This document shows, piece by piece, positions 27,066 through 34,541 of a DNA stretch of 64,000 nt. A program made the position numbers and the translations under genes. Under the pieces are notes generated by a model that saw only the letters and a list, made by a program, of their open reading frames with translations, was not told the origin of the DNA and did not search any database. The number at the start of each line of letters is the position of its first letter. Position 1 is the first letter of the stretch. Origin of the DNA: Paenisporosarcina quisquiliarum_A (GTDB taxonomy: Bacteria > Bacillota > Bacilli > Bacillales_A > Planococcaceae); the NCBI RefSeq assembly GCF_043641925.1, contig NZ_JBHZRU010000009.1, forward strand, positions 62,001 to 126,000, in the 5' to 3' direction.

Positions 27066-27101
27066 AACAAAAAAACAATCGCCCCTAGGGACGATTGCTT
27101 A
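27066..27101 (-). terminator. Terminator of the small membrane-protein gene
   Basis: On the minus strand AAGCAATCGTCC and GGGCGATTGTTTTTTT form a stem with CTAG at the turn; it overlaps the stop codon of the gene at 27099. Confidence 0.85.
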
Positions 27102-27239
27102 AAAACGAGTTTCAGGTTTTGGATCGATTATTTCTGCATCACGAGATACCATTGCTTTTGTAAGATAATGCATAATTGTAACTCCAGTAACTCCTATTGC
27201 AATCATAAATCCAATGACGATGATAATTCCGAAAGTCAA
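27099..27239 (-). CDS. Small single-pass membrane protein (46 residues)
   Basis: The product is a hydrophobic helix (FGIIIVIGFMIAIGVTGVTI) followed by MHYLTKAMVSRDAEIIDPK and PETRF. On the minus strand AAAGGAG sits about seven bases before a TTG start, and a perfect terminator overlaps the stop codon. One transmembrane segment with a short cytoplasmic or outer tail is predicted. I do not recognise the family. Located between mreBH and the second M29 aminopeptidase gene. Confidence 0.6.
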   Translation of the reverse strand: MTFGIIIVIGFMIAIGVTGVTIMHYLTKAMVSRDAEIIDPKPETRF

Positions 27240-27339
27240 ATGAATTCTCCTTTCTACTTAACCAAGTATTTATTACTTAAAAGTATACATGATTAAGAGA
27301 AAGAACGATAGAGAAAGAAAATGGATTCTTTGGCAACGA

Positions 27340-28572
27340 TTAAAATGCCCAGTTTCCTTGTTTGAATACTGCTTCTTTTGTTCCGTCTTCCAAGATTCCA
27401 TCAATATCCATTGTTTCAGAACCAATCATGAAGTCTACATGTGTAATACTTTGGTTTAAACCATGTTCTGCTAGTTCTTCTTGAGACATTTTTTTGCCGC
27501 CTTCAAGACAGAAAGCATAAGCACTACCAATCGCTAAATGGTTGGATGCATTTTCGTCATAAAGTGTGTTGTAGAATAATAGGCCAGATTCAGAAATCGG
27601 CGACTTGTGAGGTACTAAAGCTACTTCTCCAAGATACTTAGCACCTTCATCAGTTGCAACAAGTTGCTCTAAAACTTCTTGGCCTTCTTTCGCTTCTACA
27701 CTAACAATTCGACCATTTTCAAACGTGATTTTGAAATCTTCGATTAAATTACCACCGTAGCTTAAAGGCTTCGTGCTTGAAACATATCCATTTACGCCTG
27801 TTTTCAAAGGAACTGTAAATACTTCCTCAGTTGGCATATTCGCCATGAAAGCATCGCCTTTTTCATTGATACTTCCGGCACCACACCATAGATGACCTTT
27901 AGGCAATTCGATTGTTAAATCCGTACCCGGAGCTGTGTAGTGTAATTTGTGGTATTTTTTTTCATTTAAATAATCCACTTTTGTATGCAATGTTGCGTCA
28001 TGGTCAGTCCAAGCTTGGATTGGAGATTCTACGTCTGCACGAACTGCTTTAAAGATTGCTTCCCAAAGAGCAGGGATTTGTTGTTCAGTTGGAAGCGAAG
28101 GGAATACCTTAGCAGCCCAAGCTACTGATGGAGCTGCTACCACAGTCCAGCTGATTTTATCAGATTGTACATATTGACGGTATTTCGACAAAGCTGTACC
28201 TGATGCTTTTTGGAATGCAGAAATACGAGACGATTCAATCCCTTTAAGTAAGTCAGGACTTTGCGACATGATACTCATAAATGCAGCACCACCATCAGCT
28301 AATGTCATACGTTCTTGGACTTTCCATTCTGGGAACTCAGAAAAAACTTCTTCTGGTGCTAATTCAAAGCGAGTGCGAGTGATCACATCATCAGACCAAT
28401 CAACATATACATTTTTAGCACCCACTTCATACGCTGTTTTAACCAATAAGCGAACGAACTCTGGATTATCGATTGCTGCAGCAATATATAAGTTTTGACC
28501 AGGTTGAATATTTACGCCAACTTTAACTGCTAACTCAGCGTAATTCGTTAATTTTTCATTAAAATTTGTCAT
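27340..28572 (-). CDS. Aminopeptidase, M29 family (AmpS/AmpT type), copy 2
   Basis: A 410-residue M29 metallo-aminopeptidase and paralogue of the enzyme encoded at 13420-14649. It shows YAELAVKVGVNIQPGQNLYI, GVNGYVSSTKPL, KYLGEVALVP, LFYNTLYDENASNHLAIG and ITHVDFMIGSETMDIDG. The two copies share every metal-site motif but differ in the middle of the N-terminal domain (residues 30-120), which may change peptide preference. AAAAGGAG precedes ATG. It is transcribed alone, divergent from motAB. Confidence 0.9.
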   Translation of the reverse strand: MTNFNEKLTNYAELAVKVGVNIQPGQNLYIAAAIDNPEFVRLLVKTAYEVGAKNVYVDWSDDVITRTRFELAPEEVFSEFPEWKVQERMTLADGGAAFMSIMSQSPDLLKGIESSRISAFQKASGTALSKYRQYVQSDKISWTVVAAPSVAWAAKVFPSLPTEQQIPALWEAIFKAVRADVESPIQAWTDHDATLHTKVDYLNEKKYHKLHYTAPGTDLTIELPKGHLWCGAGSINEKGDAFMANMPTEEVFTVPLKTGVNGYVSSTKPLSYGGNLIEDFKITFENGRIVSVEAKEGQEVLEQLVATDEGAKYLGEVALVPHKSPISESGLLFYNTLYDENASNHLAIGSAYAFCLEGGKKMSQEELAEHGLNQSITHVDFMIGSETMDIDGILEDGTKEAVFKQGNWAF

Positions 28573-28754
28573 TCAATAAAAACTCCTTTTCGATCAGTCT
28601 ACTCCTATAGTAGCAATTTTCTAATGAGTAAATCAATTGTAAAATTCGTATGTCGAAATAAATCACAGAATGTCGTTTTTTTTGCCTACTTTACTTCAAA
28701 AAAATACTTAGAATCCGAAATAAGTAGAAGAAAGAGAATTTTGGGGGTACAGAA

Positions 28755-29558
28755 ATGGATTTATCATCAGTTGTTGGACTTATTTTGGCATTTATCGCCT
28801 TACTTGCAGGGATGATTTTTAAAGGAGCAGGACTACATGTATTAATAAACCCTGCGGCTTTCTTAATTATAATTGTTGGAACAGTAGCGGCAGTAACAAT
28901 TGCCTTTCCTATGAATGAATTAAAGCGAGTTCCAAAATTATTTAAACTAATATTTAAAGAACAGAAACTACAATCAGACGGTGAAATCATTCAACTATTT
29001 TCTCAATGGGCTGATTTAGCAAGAAGAGAAGGGTTATTAGCTTTGGAGGGCAAAGCTGGTGATGTGGATGACCTATTTTTAAAAAATGGTCTTACGCTTG
29101 CAATTGATGGACAAAATGCGGATTATATCCGAGACGTTTTAACTGAAGAAGTAGAAGCGATGGAAGAACGTCATTTAAGTGGTGCACTTATATTTACTCA
29201 AGCGGGTACATACGCTCCAACCTTAGGGGTATTAGGAGCGGTTATTGGTTTAATCGCGGCATTAAAAGATTTAAATGACATCGATAAACTTGGATACGCT
29301 ATCTCAGCTGCTTTTGTGGCAACACTGCTAGGGATTTTTACTGGATATGTGCTATGGCATCCATTTGCAAATAAATTAAAACGCAAATCAAAACAAGAAG
29401 TTCGTCAAAAAATGATGATGATCGAAGGGATTCTTTCAGTTTTAGAGGGAGAAGCTCCACGTGTTATTGAACAAAAGCTTTCTTCTTATTTATCCTTGGA
29501 AGAACGACAAAAAATAATGGGCGAAAGCGGGGCGGATGGCCTTGGCAAGGAAGCATAA
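28755..29558 (+). CDS. motA: Flagellar motor stator protein MotA
   Basis: A 267-residue membrane protein with four helices. The long cytoplasmic loop holds WADLARREGLLALE, and helices 3-4 carry the highly conserved TQAGTYAPTLGVLGAVIGLI and FVATLLGIFTGYVLWHPFAN. It forms the proton channel with MotB. TTGGGGGT precedes ATG. A sigma-D-like sequence (TCCGAAATA at 28714-28722, CAAA upstream) is present but its spacing is off, so I do not call it a promoter. motB overlaps the end. Confidence 0.95.
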   Translation: MDLSSVVGLILAFIALLAGMIFKGAGLHVLINPAAFLIIIVGTVAAVTIAFPMNELKRVPKLFKLIFKEQKLQSDGEIIQLFSQWADLARREGLLALEGKAGDVDDLFLKNGLTLAIDGQNADYIRDVLTEEVEAMEERHLSGALIFTQAGTYAPTLGVLGAVIGLIAALKDLNDIDKLGYAISAAFVATLLGIFTGYVLWHPFANKLKRKSKQEVRQKMMMIEGILSVLEGEAPRVIEQKLSSYLSLEERQKIMGESGADGLGKEA

Positions 29559-30306
29559 GAAACATCGGCATGAAGAACATATAGATGAATCTTGGCTAAT
29601 TCCCTACGCAGATTTATTGACACTGTTATTAGCATTATTTATCGTGTTATTTGCTTCTAGTACAGTAGACGTTCAGAAGCTTGAAAACCTATCGGTTGTA
29701 TTTAATGAAATATTTGATGGTGGTATGGGCGTCATGGAAAACCCATCTCCAGCACCACTGCCTATTCCAGAGGCTCCAAATGAGTCGGATCAAGAAAGCT
29801 CAGCTTTCATCGAAGATCAAAAATCACTTGAAGAAATTCAAAATAGAGTAGATGAGTATATTGCAGTAAACGAACTTGAGAGTCAATTAGCAACAGAGTT
29901 AACAGACGAAGGTTTATTATTAACCATCCGTGACAGTGTGTTATTTGACCCCGGTAGTGCAAATATCAAATCTGAGTATAGTCAAATTGCTGAAGAAATA
30001 GCAACTTTGTTAGAATTCGATCCTCCAAGAAGCATCATCGTTACAGGACACACTGATAATATTCCAATGAATACATCAGAGTTTGCCTCCAACTGGGAAC
30101 TAAGTGTTATGCGTGCTGTGAACTTTTTGAAAATGGTTGTTGAAAATCCAGATTTAAACCCATTGCTATTTAGTGCAAAAGGTTATGGAGAATTTAAACC
30201 GATCGCATCAAATGACACAGCTGAAGGTAGAGCACAAAATAGACGTGTAGAAGTTTTGATTCAACCATTAGTATTGAAAGATGGAACTGAGTCGAATACA
30301 AATTAA
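29542..30306 (+). CDS. motB: Flagellar motor stator protein MotB
   Basis: A 254-residue stator subunit: basic N-terminus, one membrane helix PYADLLTLLLALFIVLFA whose Asp24 carries the proton, a plug/linker, and an OmpA-like peptidoglycan-binding domain (VTGHTDNIPM..., NWELSVMRAVNFL, GRAQNRRVEVLI). An ATG at 29536 is in frame; TTG 29542 gives MARKHKK, the usual N-terminus, and puts the channel residue at 24 as in B. subtilis. It overlaps motA by 17 bases, so the two are translated together. Confidence 0.93.
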   Translation: MARKHKKHRHEEHIDESWLIPYADLLTLLLALFIVLFASSTVDVQKLENLSVVFNEIFDGGMGVMENPSPAPLPIPEAPNESDQESSAFIEDQKSLEEIQNRVDEYIAVNELESQLATELTDEGLLLTIRDSVLFDPGSANIKSEYSQIAEEIATLLEFDPPRSIIVTGHTDNIPMNTSEFASNWELSVMRAVNFLKMVVENPDLNPLLFSAKGYGEFKPIASNDTAEGRAQNRRVEVLIQPLVLKDGTESNTN

Positions 30307-30353
30307 TAAATAATATTTAAAGATACTCGGGGCTGTTACAAGAGCCCATCATA

Positions 30354-30398
30354 GAAACAGGTAGAGAAAAATATGAATTTTTCTCTACCTGTTTTTTG
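30354..30398 (+). terminator. Terminator after motAB
   Basis: Arms ACAGGTAGAGAAAAATA and TTTTTCTCTACCTGT, then TTTTTT. Confidence 0.92.
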
Positions 30399-30564
30399 AT
30401 GAGTGTATTAAAGTATGAGGTTGATACTCTTGCCATGCTTATATAATACCCCCAGTTTCAGTTGGATATTTATGTTAAAATTATCATGAGATTGTAAAGG
30501 AATTTGGTTAAAAAAAACCAGCAGGATAGTTCAATTAATCAGTAGATTTTTAGGGGGATTTTTT

Positions 30565-30828
30565 ATGAATATAGTTAATATGTCATTTGTAATATCTATT
30601 GTAGTATCCATTGTTGGGTTATTAGCTCTTTATGGAATTATCGAAGCAGGAGTTAGAAATGGAATTAACAGTTCAATTAATGGCGATTTCTTGAAAAAAA
30701 GAATGAAATTGAAAAGCTATCATCCACCAACTTCTTCAACTAACAATGTAGAAGAGTTCAATAACAATTCAGGTTTAATCATAATGAGACAAACTAGAGG
30801 GAGTGACTTATTTGACAGTAACACTTAG
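30565..30828 (+). CDS. Small membrane protein of unknown function
   Basis: An 87-residue protein with one transmembrane helix (residues about 6-28, SFVISIVVSIVGLLALYGII), then a basic and Asn/Ser-rich tail. AGGGGGAT lies before ATG. It overlaps the start of the downstream GNAT gene by 17 bases, which points to co-translation. I do not recognise the family. It opens the accessory stretch of small genes at 30.5-34.3 kb. Confidence 0.55.
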   Translation: MNIVNMSFVISIVVSIVGLLALYGIIEAGVRNGINSSINGDFLKKRMKLKSYHPPTSSTNNVEEFNNNSGLIIMRQTRGSDLFDSNT

Positions 30829-31252
30829 AGAAGTCGACAAGTCTAACTGGCTTGAATGCACACAATTAGAAGTCGGTGAAGGGCAAAAAGCTACTTTTCC
30901 AGTCCCGGTGGTGTATTGGATTGCTGAATCAAAAGTAGATTCTTCATTTGTGCCGATGGCAATTTATGCGGATGACTTGCTCGTGGGCTTCTTGGTTTAT
31001 GGGGTTGATCCCGATGATGGAGAGTATTGGCTCATTGCCTTACTAATTGATCAAAAATATCAACGACAAGGATTAGGGAGAGCCACAATTCGAGAATTGA
31101 TTCGACATCTTCAAAGTGAATACGGGTGCACCAAGCTGACGTTGGGACACAGACCTGATAACGGTGAAGCCGAGGCACTTTATGTATCACTTGGTTTCAA
31201 TGTGGTTGTCAGAACAGAATCAGAAATCATTCGGTGTTTAGAATTTCACTGA
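30812..31252 (+). CDS. GNAT N-acetyltransferase, polyamine-acetyltransferase-like
   Basis: A 146-residue GNAT protein with LVGFLVYGVDPDDGEYWLIA, IDQKYQRQGLGRATIREL (acetyl-CoA loop) and LYVSLGF. The layout resembles the spermine/spermidine acetyltransferases BltD and PaiA of B. subtilis, but the substrate is not certain. GTG 30803 is in frame; GAGGGA just upstream is too close to it and fits TTG 30812. It overlaps the preceding small membrane-protein gene. The gap 31253-31445 after it shows no gene or motif that I recognise. Confidence 0.8.
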   Translation: MTVTLREVDKSNWLECTQLEVGEGQKATFPVPVVYWIAESKVDSSFVPMAIYADDLLVGFLVYGVDPDDGEYWLIALLIDQKYQRQGLGRATIRELIRHLQSEYGCTKLTLGHRPDNGEAEALYVSLGFNVVVRTESEIIRCLEFH

Positions 31253-31445
31253 CTATGGATACTGGGGCATATCTCTATATCGGTTTCTTTTTGTTGAACC
31301 TGTTCTTGAACAAACGAAAGCTTTTGTGGAATAAGGGTATCGTCAAAACACCGTACCTTATTGAAGTAACGAGGAGGTTTGTGAAAGAAGCTAAAACAGG
31401 TATAAGAGATAGATGTAATTTTAAAAGAGAATTGGGGAGAATCAG

Positions 31446-31904
31446 ATGTTGCAAGATGGAATTGTTTTAGTAGCAAGTGTGTCAATTTTTAATGACGATA
31501 AAGTCTTGATTATTAAGGAGAATAAACCTGCTGCAATTGATAAGTGGAACTTTCCAAGTGGTCATGTCGAAACCGGTGAGGACATTCTTTATTCAGCTCA
31601 GAGGGAAGTTAAAGAGGAAACTGGGTTAGATGTAAAACTGATTGGCACGACTGGAGTATATAATTTTATCAGTAATACGAATAATCAAGTAATTTTATTT
31701 CATTTTATTGGTGAGGTTACTGGAGGTACATTAAATCTCGAAGAAGATGAAATTACGGACAGCAAATGGATAAAAGTTAATGACCTTTTAGCATTTGAAA
31801 ACGAGGAATTACGAGAACCGCATGTAATAAGGCAGATAATTGATAACTTATTAGAAGAAAACATATATTCAATTTGTGTATTTAATGAGCACCTTTTTAA
31901 TTAG
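31446..31904 (+). CDS. NUDIX hydrolase
   Basis: A 152-residue protein with an intact NUDIX box, GHVETGEDILYSAQREVKEE then TGL, around residues 39-61, preceded by KWNFPSG. It hydrolyses a nucleoside diphosphate linked to another group; the substrate is unknown. TTGGGGAGA precedes ATG. The first inverted repeat of the cassette-like series lies about 40 bases after its stop codon. Confidence 0.85.
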   Translation: MLQDGIVLVASVSIFNDDKVLIIKENKPAAIDKWNFPSGHVETGEDILYSAQREVKEETGLDVKLIGTTGVYNFISNTNNQVILFHFIGEVTGGTLNLEEDEITDSKWIKVNDLLAFENEELREPHVIRQIIDNLLEENIYSICVFNEHLFN

Positions 31905-31941
31905 TTCTTACAGAGCTAAACCAGCAAATAAAAGTTAATTT

Positions 31942-31975
31942 CTTATTGTTATTAACTGGTGCTTTAGTTAGAATT
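31942..31975. repeat. Cassette-border palindrome, copy A
   Basis: CTTATTGTTATTAACTGGTG then CTTTAGTTAGAAT. It shares the CTTATT start and the GGTGCTTTAGTTA core with copies at 33559 and 34271. Confidence 0.5.
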
Positions 31976-32000
31976 CGTCGCGTTGATTGTCAGCACTTTT

Positions 32001-32035
32001 TTTAATAAACTAACGATGCAGTAATGTTGAATAAG
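32001..32035. repeat. Cassette-border palindrome, copy A' (inverted)
   Basis: TTTAATAAACTAACGATGCA then GTAATGTTGAATAAG. The minus-strand reading begins CTTATTCAACATTACTGC, aligning with the minus strand of copy B. Confidence 0.5.
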
Positions 32036-32091
32036 ATAGGTATTTAGGCTTTTACTATTGAAATTGTTTTTCAGAATGGGGAGGTGTCAAA

Positions 32092-32637
32092 ATGAATATT
32101 CCAGAGGAAATCAAAATTTCTCCATTAAAGGATGAATTAATTCAGGACATCAATAAAACAAATGATTATTTTAAAGTGTTTGGTAAGGTAGTACCAAGTT
32201 TTCAGTCAGGAAAATGGTCTTTTGAAGAGAAGCTATTTGATGAAACTAAAGAAGTTCGTTTTCCGGATGATAAACTTGATTGGAGCCGGTATATAAACCA
32301 TGAGGATAAAGCTCTATTTTTAGCTTATAAGAATAATAATTGCATTGGACAAATTAGAATAATTAAGGATTGGAATCGCTTCTGTTATATTGAAAATATC
32401 GCTACAAAAAAAGAATTTAGAGAATATGGAATCGGGAAGCTGCTATTAACTAAAGCTGAAGAGTGGGCAAAACAAAGAAAACTTATCGGAATATCTCTAG
32501 AGGCTCAAGATACTAATCTTGGAGCGTGCAGGTTCTATGTGAAACAAGGATTCATACTAGGCGGAGTTGACACATTGAAGCAGTCATATAATCCAAATAT
32601 AGAAACTACTTTGTATTGGTATAAGTTATTCCAGTAA
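32092..32637 (+). CDS. GNAT acetyltransferase, related to streptothricin acetyltransferase (SatA/YyaR)
   Basis: A 181-residue GNAT protein. NRFCYIENIATKKEFREYGI then GKLL, and EAQDTNLGACRFYVKQGFIL then GGVD follow the pattern of the SatA/Sat group of streptothricin acetyltransferases (..WNRYAYIEDIAV.., ..ETQ..N..AC.FY...GF..GG.D). An N-terminal region, residues 1-60, also resembles that group. It may detoxify an amine antibiotic or act on another amine. GGGGAGGTG precedes ATG. It is the only gene between palindromes A' and B. Confidence 0.75.
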   Translation: MNIPEEIKISPLKDELIQDINKTNDYFKVFGKVVPSFQSGKWSFEEKLFDETKEVRFPDDKLDWSRYINHEDKALFLAYKNNNCIGQIRIIKDWNRFCYIENIATKKEFREYGIGKLLLTKAEEWAKQRKLIGISLEAQDTNLGACRFYVKQGFILGGVDTLKQSYNPNIETTLYWYKLFQ

Positions 32638-32658
32638 CGGGTTCTTGAGTTCAAGAGA

Positions 32659-32684
32659 AGGGAGCTGCGATGACAGCTTTTTTT
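32659..32684 (+). terminator. Terminator after the SatA-like gene
   Basis: GGAGCTG and CAGCTTTTTTT with a CGATGA loop, directly before palindrome B. Confidence 0.65.
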
Positions 32685-32720
32685 CTTCTTTAACTACCGT
32701 TAGCAGGTTAGTTTAATAAG
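32685..32720. repeat. Cassette-border palindrome, copy B (inverted)
   Basis: TTCTTTAACTACCGTTAGCA then GGTTAGTTTAATAAG; the minus strand starts CTTATTAAACTAACC. The last codons and stop of the minus-strand gene at 32708 lie inside it. Confidence 0.55.
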
Positions 32721-33496
32721 TGTAATGGTTCTGTTTTCTCAAAAGTAACAGATTCAGCTTTATACATTTTTCCATCCCAACCATATTTAACTTTCAGACT
32801 ACCTATACCTGCTTCAGGAATAGTTACAAATACAGTTGTGTAGCCATAAAGAACACCATTCTCAGGTTTATAATCCTCCCTTGAGCCAAATCCTGGAGGA
32901 TCATCAGAATATTGATAACCAAATTTTAAATAGTCCACTACGTATTTCTTATTACCAATTAAAACAGTAATCTCATCGCCTTGTCGCTCTATTTTCACAA
33001 GTCTTTTGACTGCATCATTAATGGTTTCAACTGATACTTCTTCGTATCTTCTATAAGGGTCTTGTACTTGATTTAACACGTGTATTTCCTTTAAGGAAAT
33101 TCCAGAACCTGCACCAGAAATCAATTCGACTATTACATCTTTTAGTCCATCACCATTAATATCTTCATAAAATAATGTGGGTGCAAATTTATCATTGTAC
33201 CAATTTGGAAAGTTGAATAATATTTCGCCACCAATGCTATCCACTCCACCACCAACTTGTACGGTAAAGTTTTTTGTAGCCATACTATCTACCTTATCAG
33301 CAATTAAAAAAATGTTTTCATACCACAGATCAGATATTATGTGTGATGTTACAACTCTCTGAATCGTATCTTGTTTTCCTGTTTGAGGGTCTTGAGTTAG
33401 TTTAGCTGATGAAATTATTGTTTTTTGAAAAGAAATAATAAGAACAAGAGATAGTAATAAAATAAAAATGATAAACATCTTTTTCACTTTCTTCAA
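32708..33496 (-). CDS. Exported protein of unknown function with a DxNxDG calcium-type loop
   Basis: A 262-residue protein with an N-terminal hydrophobic segment after KKVKK (residues about 6-24), so it is secreted or membrane-anchored. Residues near 110 read FYEDINGDGLKDVIVEL, an FG-GAP/VCBS-style calcium-binding loop. The rest shows beta-rich segments without a family I recognise. The TTG start at 33496 follows AGAGGTG closely, and a GTG three codons later is a possible alternative. It is the only gene between palindromes B and C, and its final codons lie in palindrome B. Confidence 0.65.
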   Translation of the reverse strand: MKKVKKMFIIFILLLSLVLIISFQKTIISSAKLTQDPQTGKQDTIQRVVTSHIISDLWYENIFLIADKVDSMATKNFTVQVGGGVDSIGGEILFNFPNWYNDKFAPTLFYEDINGDGLKDVIVELISGAGSGISLKEIHVLNQVQDPYRRYEEVSVETINDAVKRLVKIERQGDEITVLIGNKKYVVDYLKFGYQYSDDPPGFGSREDYKPENGVLYGYTTVFVTIPEAGIGSLKVKYGWDGKMYKAESVTFEKTEPLHLLN

Positions 33497-33558
33497 TACA
33501 CCTCTTTACGAATTTATCCTATGAATTGTATTGTGACCTTTTCTGATTAAAGTATGTG

Positions 33559-33590
33559 CTTATTCAACTAACGGTTGCTTTAGTTAATGA
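33559..33590. repeat. Cassette-border palindrome, copy C
   Basis: CTTATTCAACTAACGGTTGC then TTTAGTTAATGA. AACTAA and TTTAGTT pair around CGGTTGC. Confidence 0.55.
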
Positions 33591-33640
33591 TCATTGTTGA
33601 ACAAGGTTTGGAAAGAATACCCTTAAAAGGGGTATAAGAA

Positions 33641-34258
33641 ATGAAAAAAATAGTTTTTGTTGTCTTACTTTTGATAATTTCAATTGGGGCTGTTGAGAAA
33701 GTATATGTTGGTTCAAAAGAATCAACTGAAGGTAGATTTAAAGTCGATGAACAACAAGAATTATCAATAAAACAAGCGATTGAATTAGCATATCCTGCTG
33801 CTTTGGAATGGGATGAAAATGCACAATTACTAGATGCGGTAAATATAGACTTAGATGATAAGGCTGAGAAGTCAATTGGAAGCAATGGGAAAAGAAAATA
33901 TTGGAACATTAATTTTGGAGTACCAGATACTCATATGAATTTTTTGGTAACCATTTATAAAGGTGAAATTGAAGAAAAAAAAGATTTAACAGTGGATGGT
34001 AACTCTCCTTATCCCAAAAAGGATTTTATTGCCTTAGAAGATATTAAATATGATTCACCAGAGCTGCTTAAAAAAGCACTGAAAATGGGCAATGTATATC
34101 CTGGTAAAGACTGGGCGAAAGGTTATAGTTTTATGCTTATAAAAAATCGAGAGACCAACATTATCATGATGTTAGTGGTAGGTTGGAATAGTGATGGGGC
34201 AGAAATGAAAGCAGCGGGCTTTAATGCTTCAACAGGAGAATACATTAAACCTGACTAA
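33641..34258 (+). CDS. Exported protein of unknown function
   Basis: A 205-residue protein with a signal-like N-terminus (KKIVFVVLLLIISIGAVE). The first third, LSIKQAIELAYPAALEWDEN, is reminiscent of PepSY-like secreted proteins (an iterated amphipathic helix then beta strands), but the match is weak. The C-terminal third has WAKGYSFMLIKNRETNIIMM then LVVGWNSDG. Function is unknown. AAAAGGGGTA precedes ATG. It is the only gene between palindromes C and D. Confidence 0.65.
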   Translation: MKKIVFVVLLLIISIGAVEKVYVGSKESTEGRFKVDEQQELSIKQAIELAYPAALEWDENAQLLDAVNIDLDDKAEKSIGSNGKRKYWNINFGVPDTHMNFLVTIYKGEIEEKKDLTVDGNSPYPKKDFIALEDIKYDSPELLKKALKMGNVYPGKDWAKGYSFMLIKNRETNIIMMLVVGWNSDGAEMKAAGFNASTGEYIKPD

Positions 34259-34270
34259 TAAGTTATTGTT

Positions 34271-34307
34271 CCTTATTAAGCTAACGAGTGCTTTAGTTTA
34301 ATATCAA
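34271..34307. repeat. Cassette-border palindrome, copy D
   Basis: CCTTATTAAGCTAACGAGTG then CTTTAGTTTAATATC. Arms TTATTAAGCTAA and TTTAGTTTAATA pair imperfectly. The gap 34259-34541 otherwise holds only the following terminator. Confidence 0.55.
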
Positions 34308-34476
34308 TAAGCTGCTTAGTTAGCTTTTTTCACACTAATGGACAAGGTTATAAATAGCAAAACCACATATAACGTTAAGGAACTGGGCAAACTACCTTTC
34401 CCAAGAACAAGAGCTTTAAGTCCAATATCCTGTTATTAACATGCTCACTTAAAGCGAGTGCCGAACTAAAAATGAA

Positions 34477-34528
34477 AAGAGGCTGTCCCAAAAAGTCATT
34501 TTCGATGAACTTTTGAGATAGCCTCTTT
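34477..34528 (-). terminator. Terminator of hemAT
   Basis: AAGAGGCTGTCCCAAAAAGT and ACTTTTGAGATAGCCTCTTT form a long stem; the minus-strand side ends in a T-rich stretch. Similar to the stem at 47409-47466. Confidence 0.8.
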
Positions 34529-34541
34529 GTTTATTCAAAAT

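Noticed and set aside
28697..28722. Sigma-D promoter for motAB
   Set aside because: CAAA and TCCGAAATA resemble the sigma-D elements, but the spacing is about two bases short and the -10 part has two mismatches.
31253..31445. Possible small genes on either strand between the GNAT and NUDIX genes
   Set aside because: Open frames exist on both strands but lack ribosome sites and family features; it may be a decayed remnant.
31942..34307. True integron
   Set aside because: No integrase, attI or canonical attC R-boxes (GTTRRRY) were found in the window; kept only as a cassette-like array.
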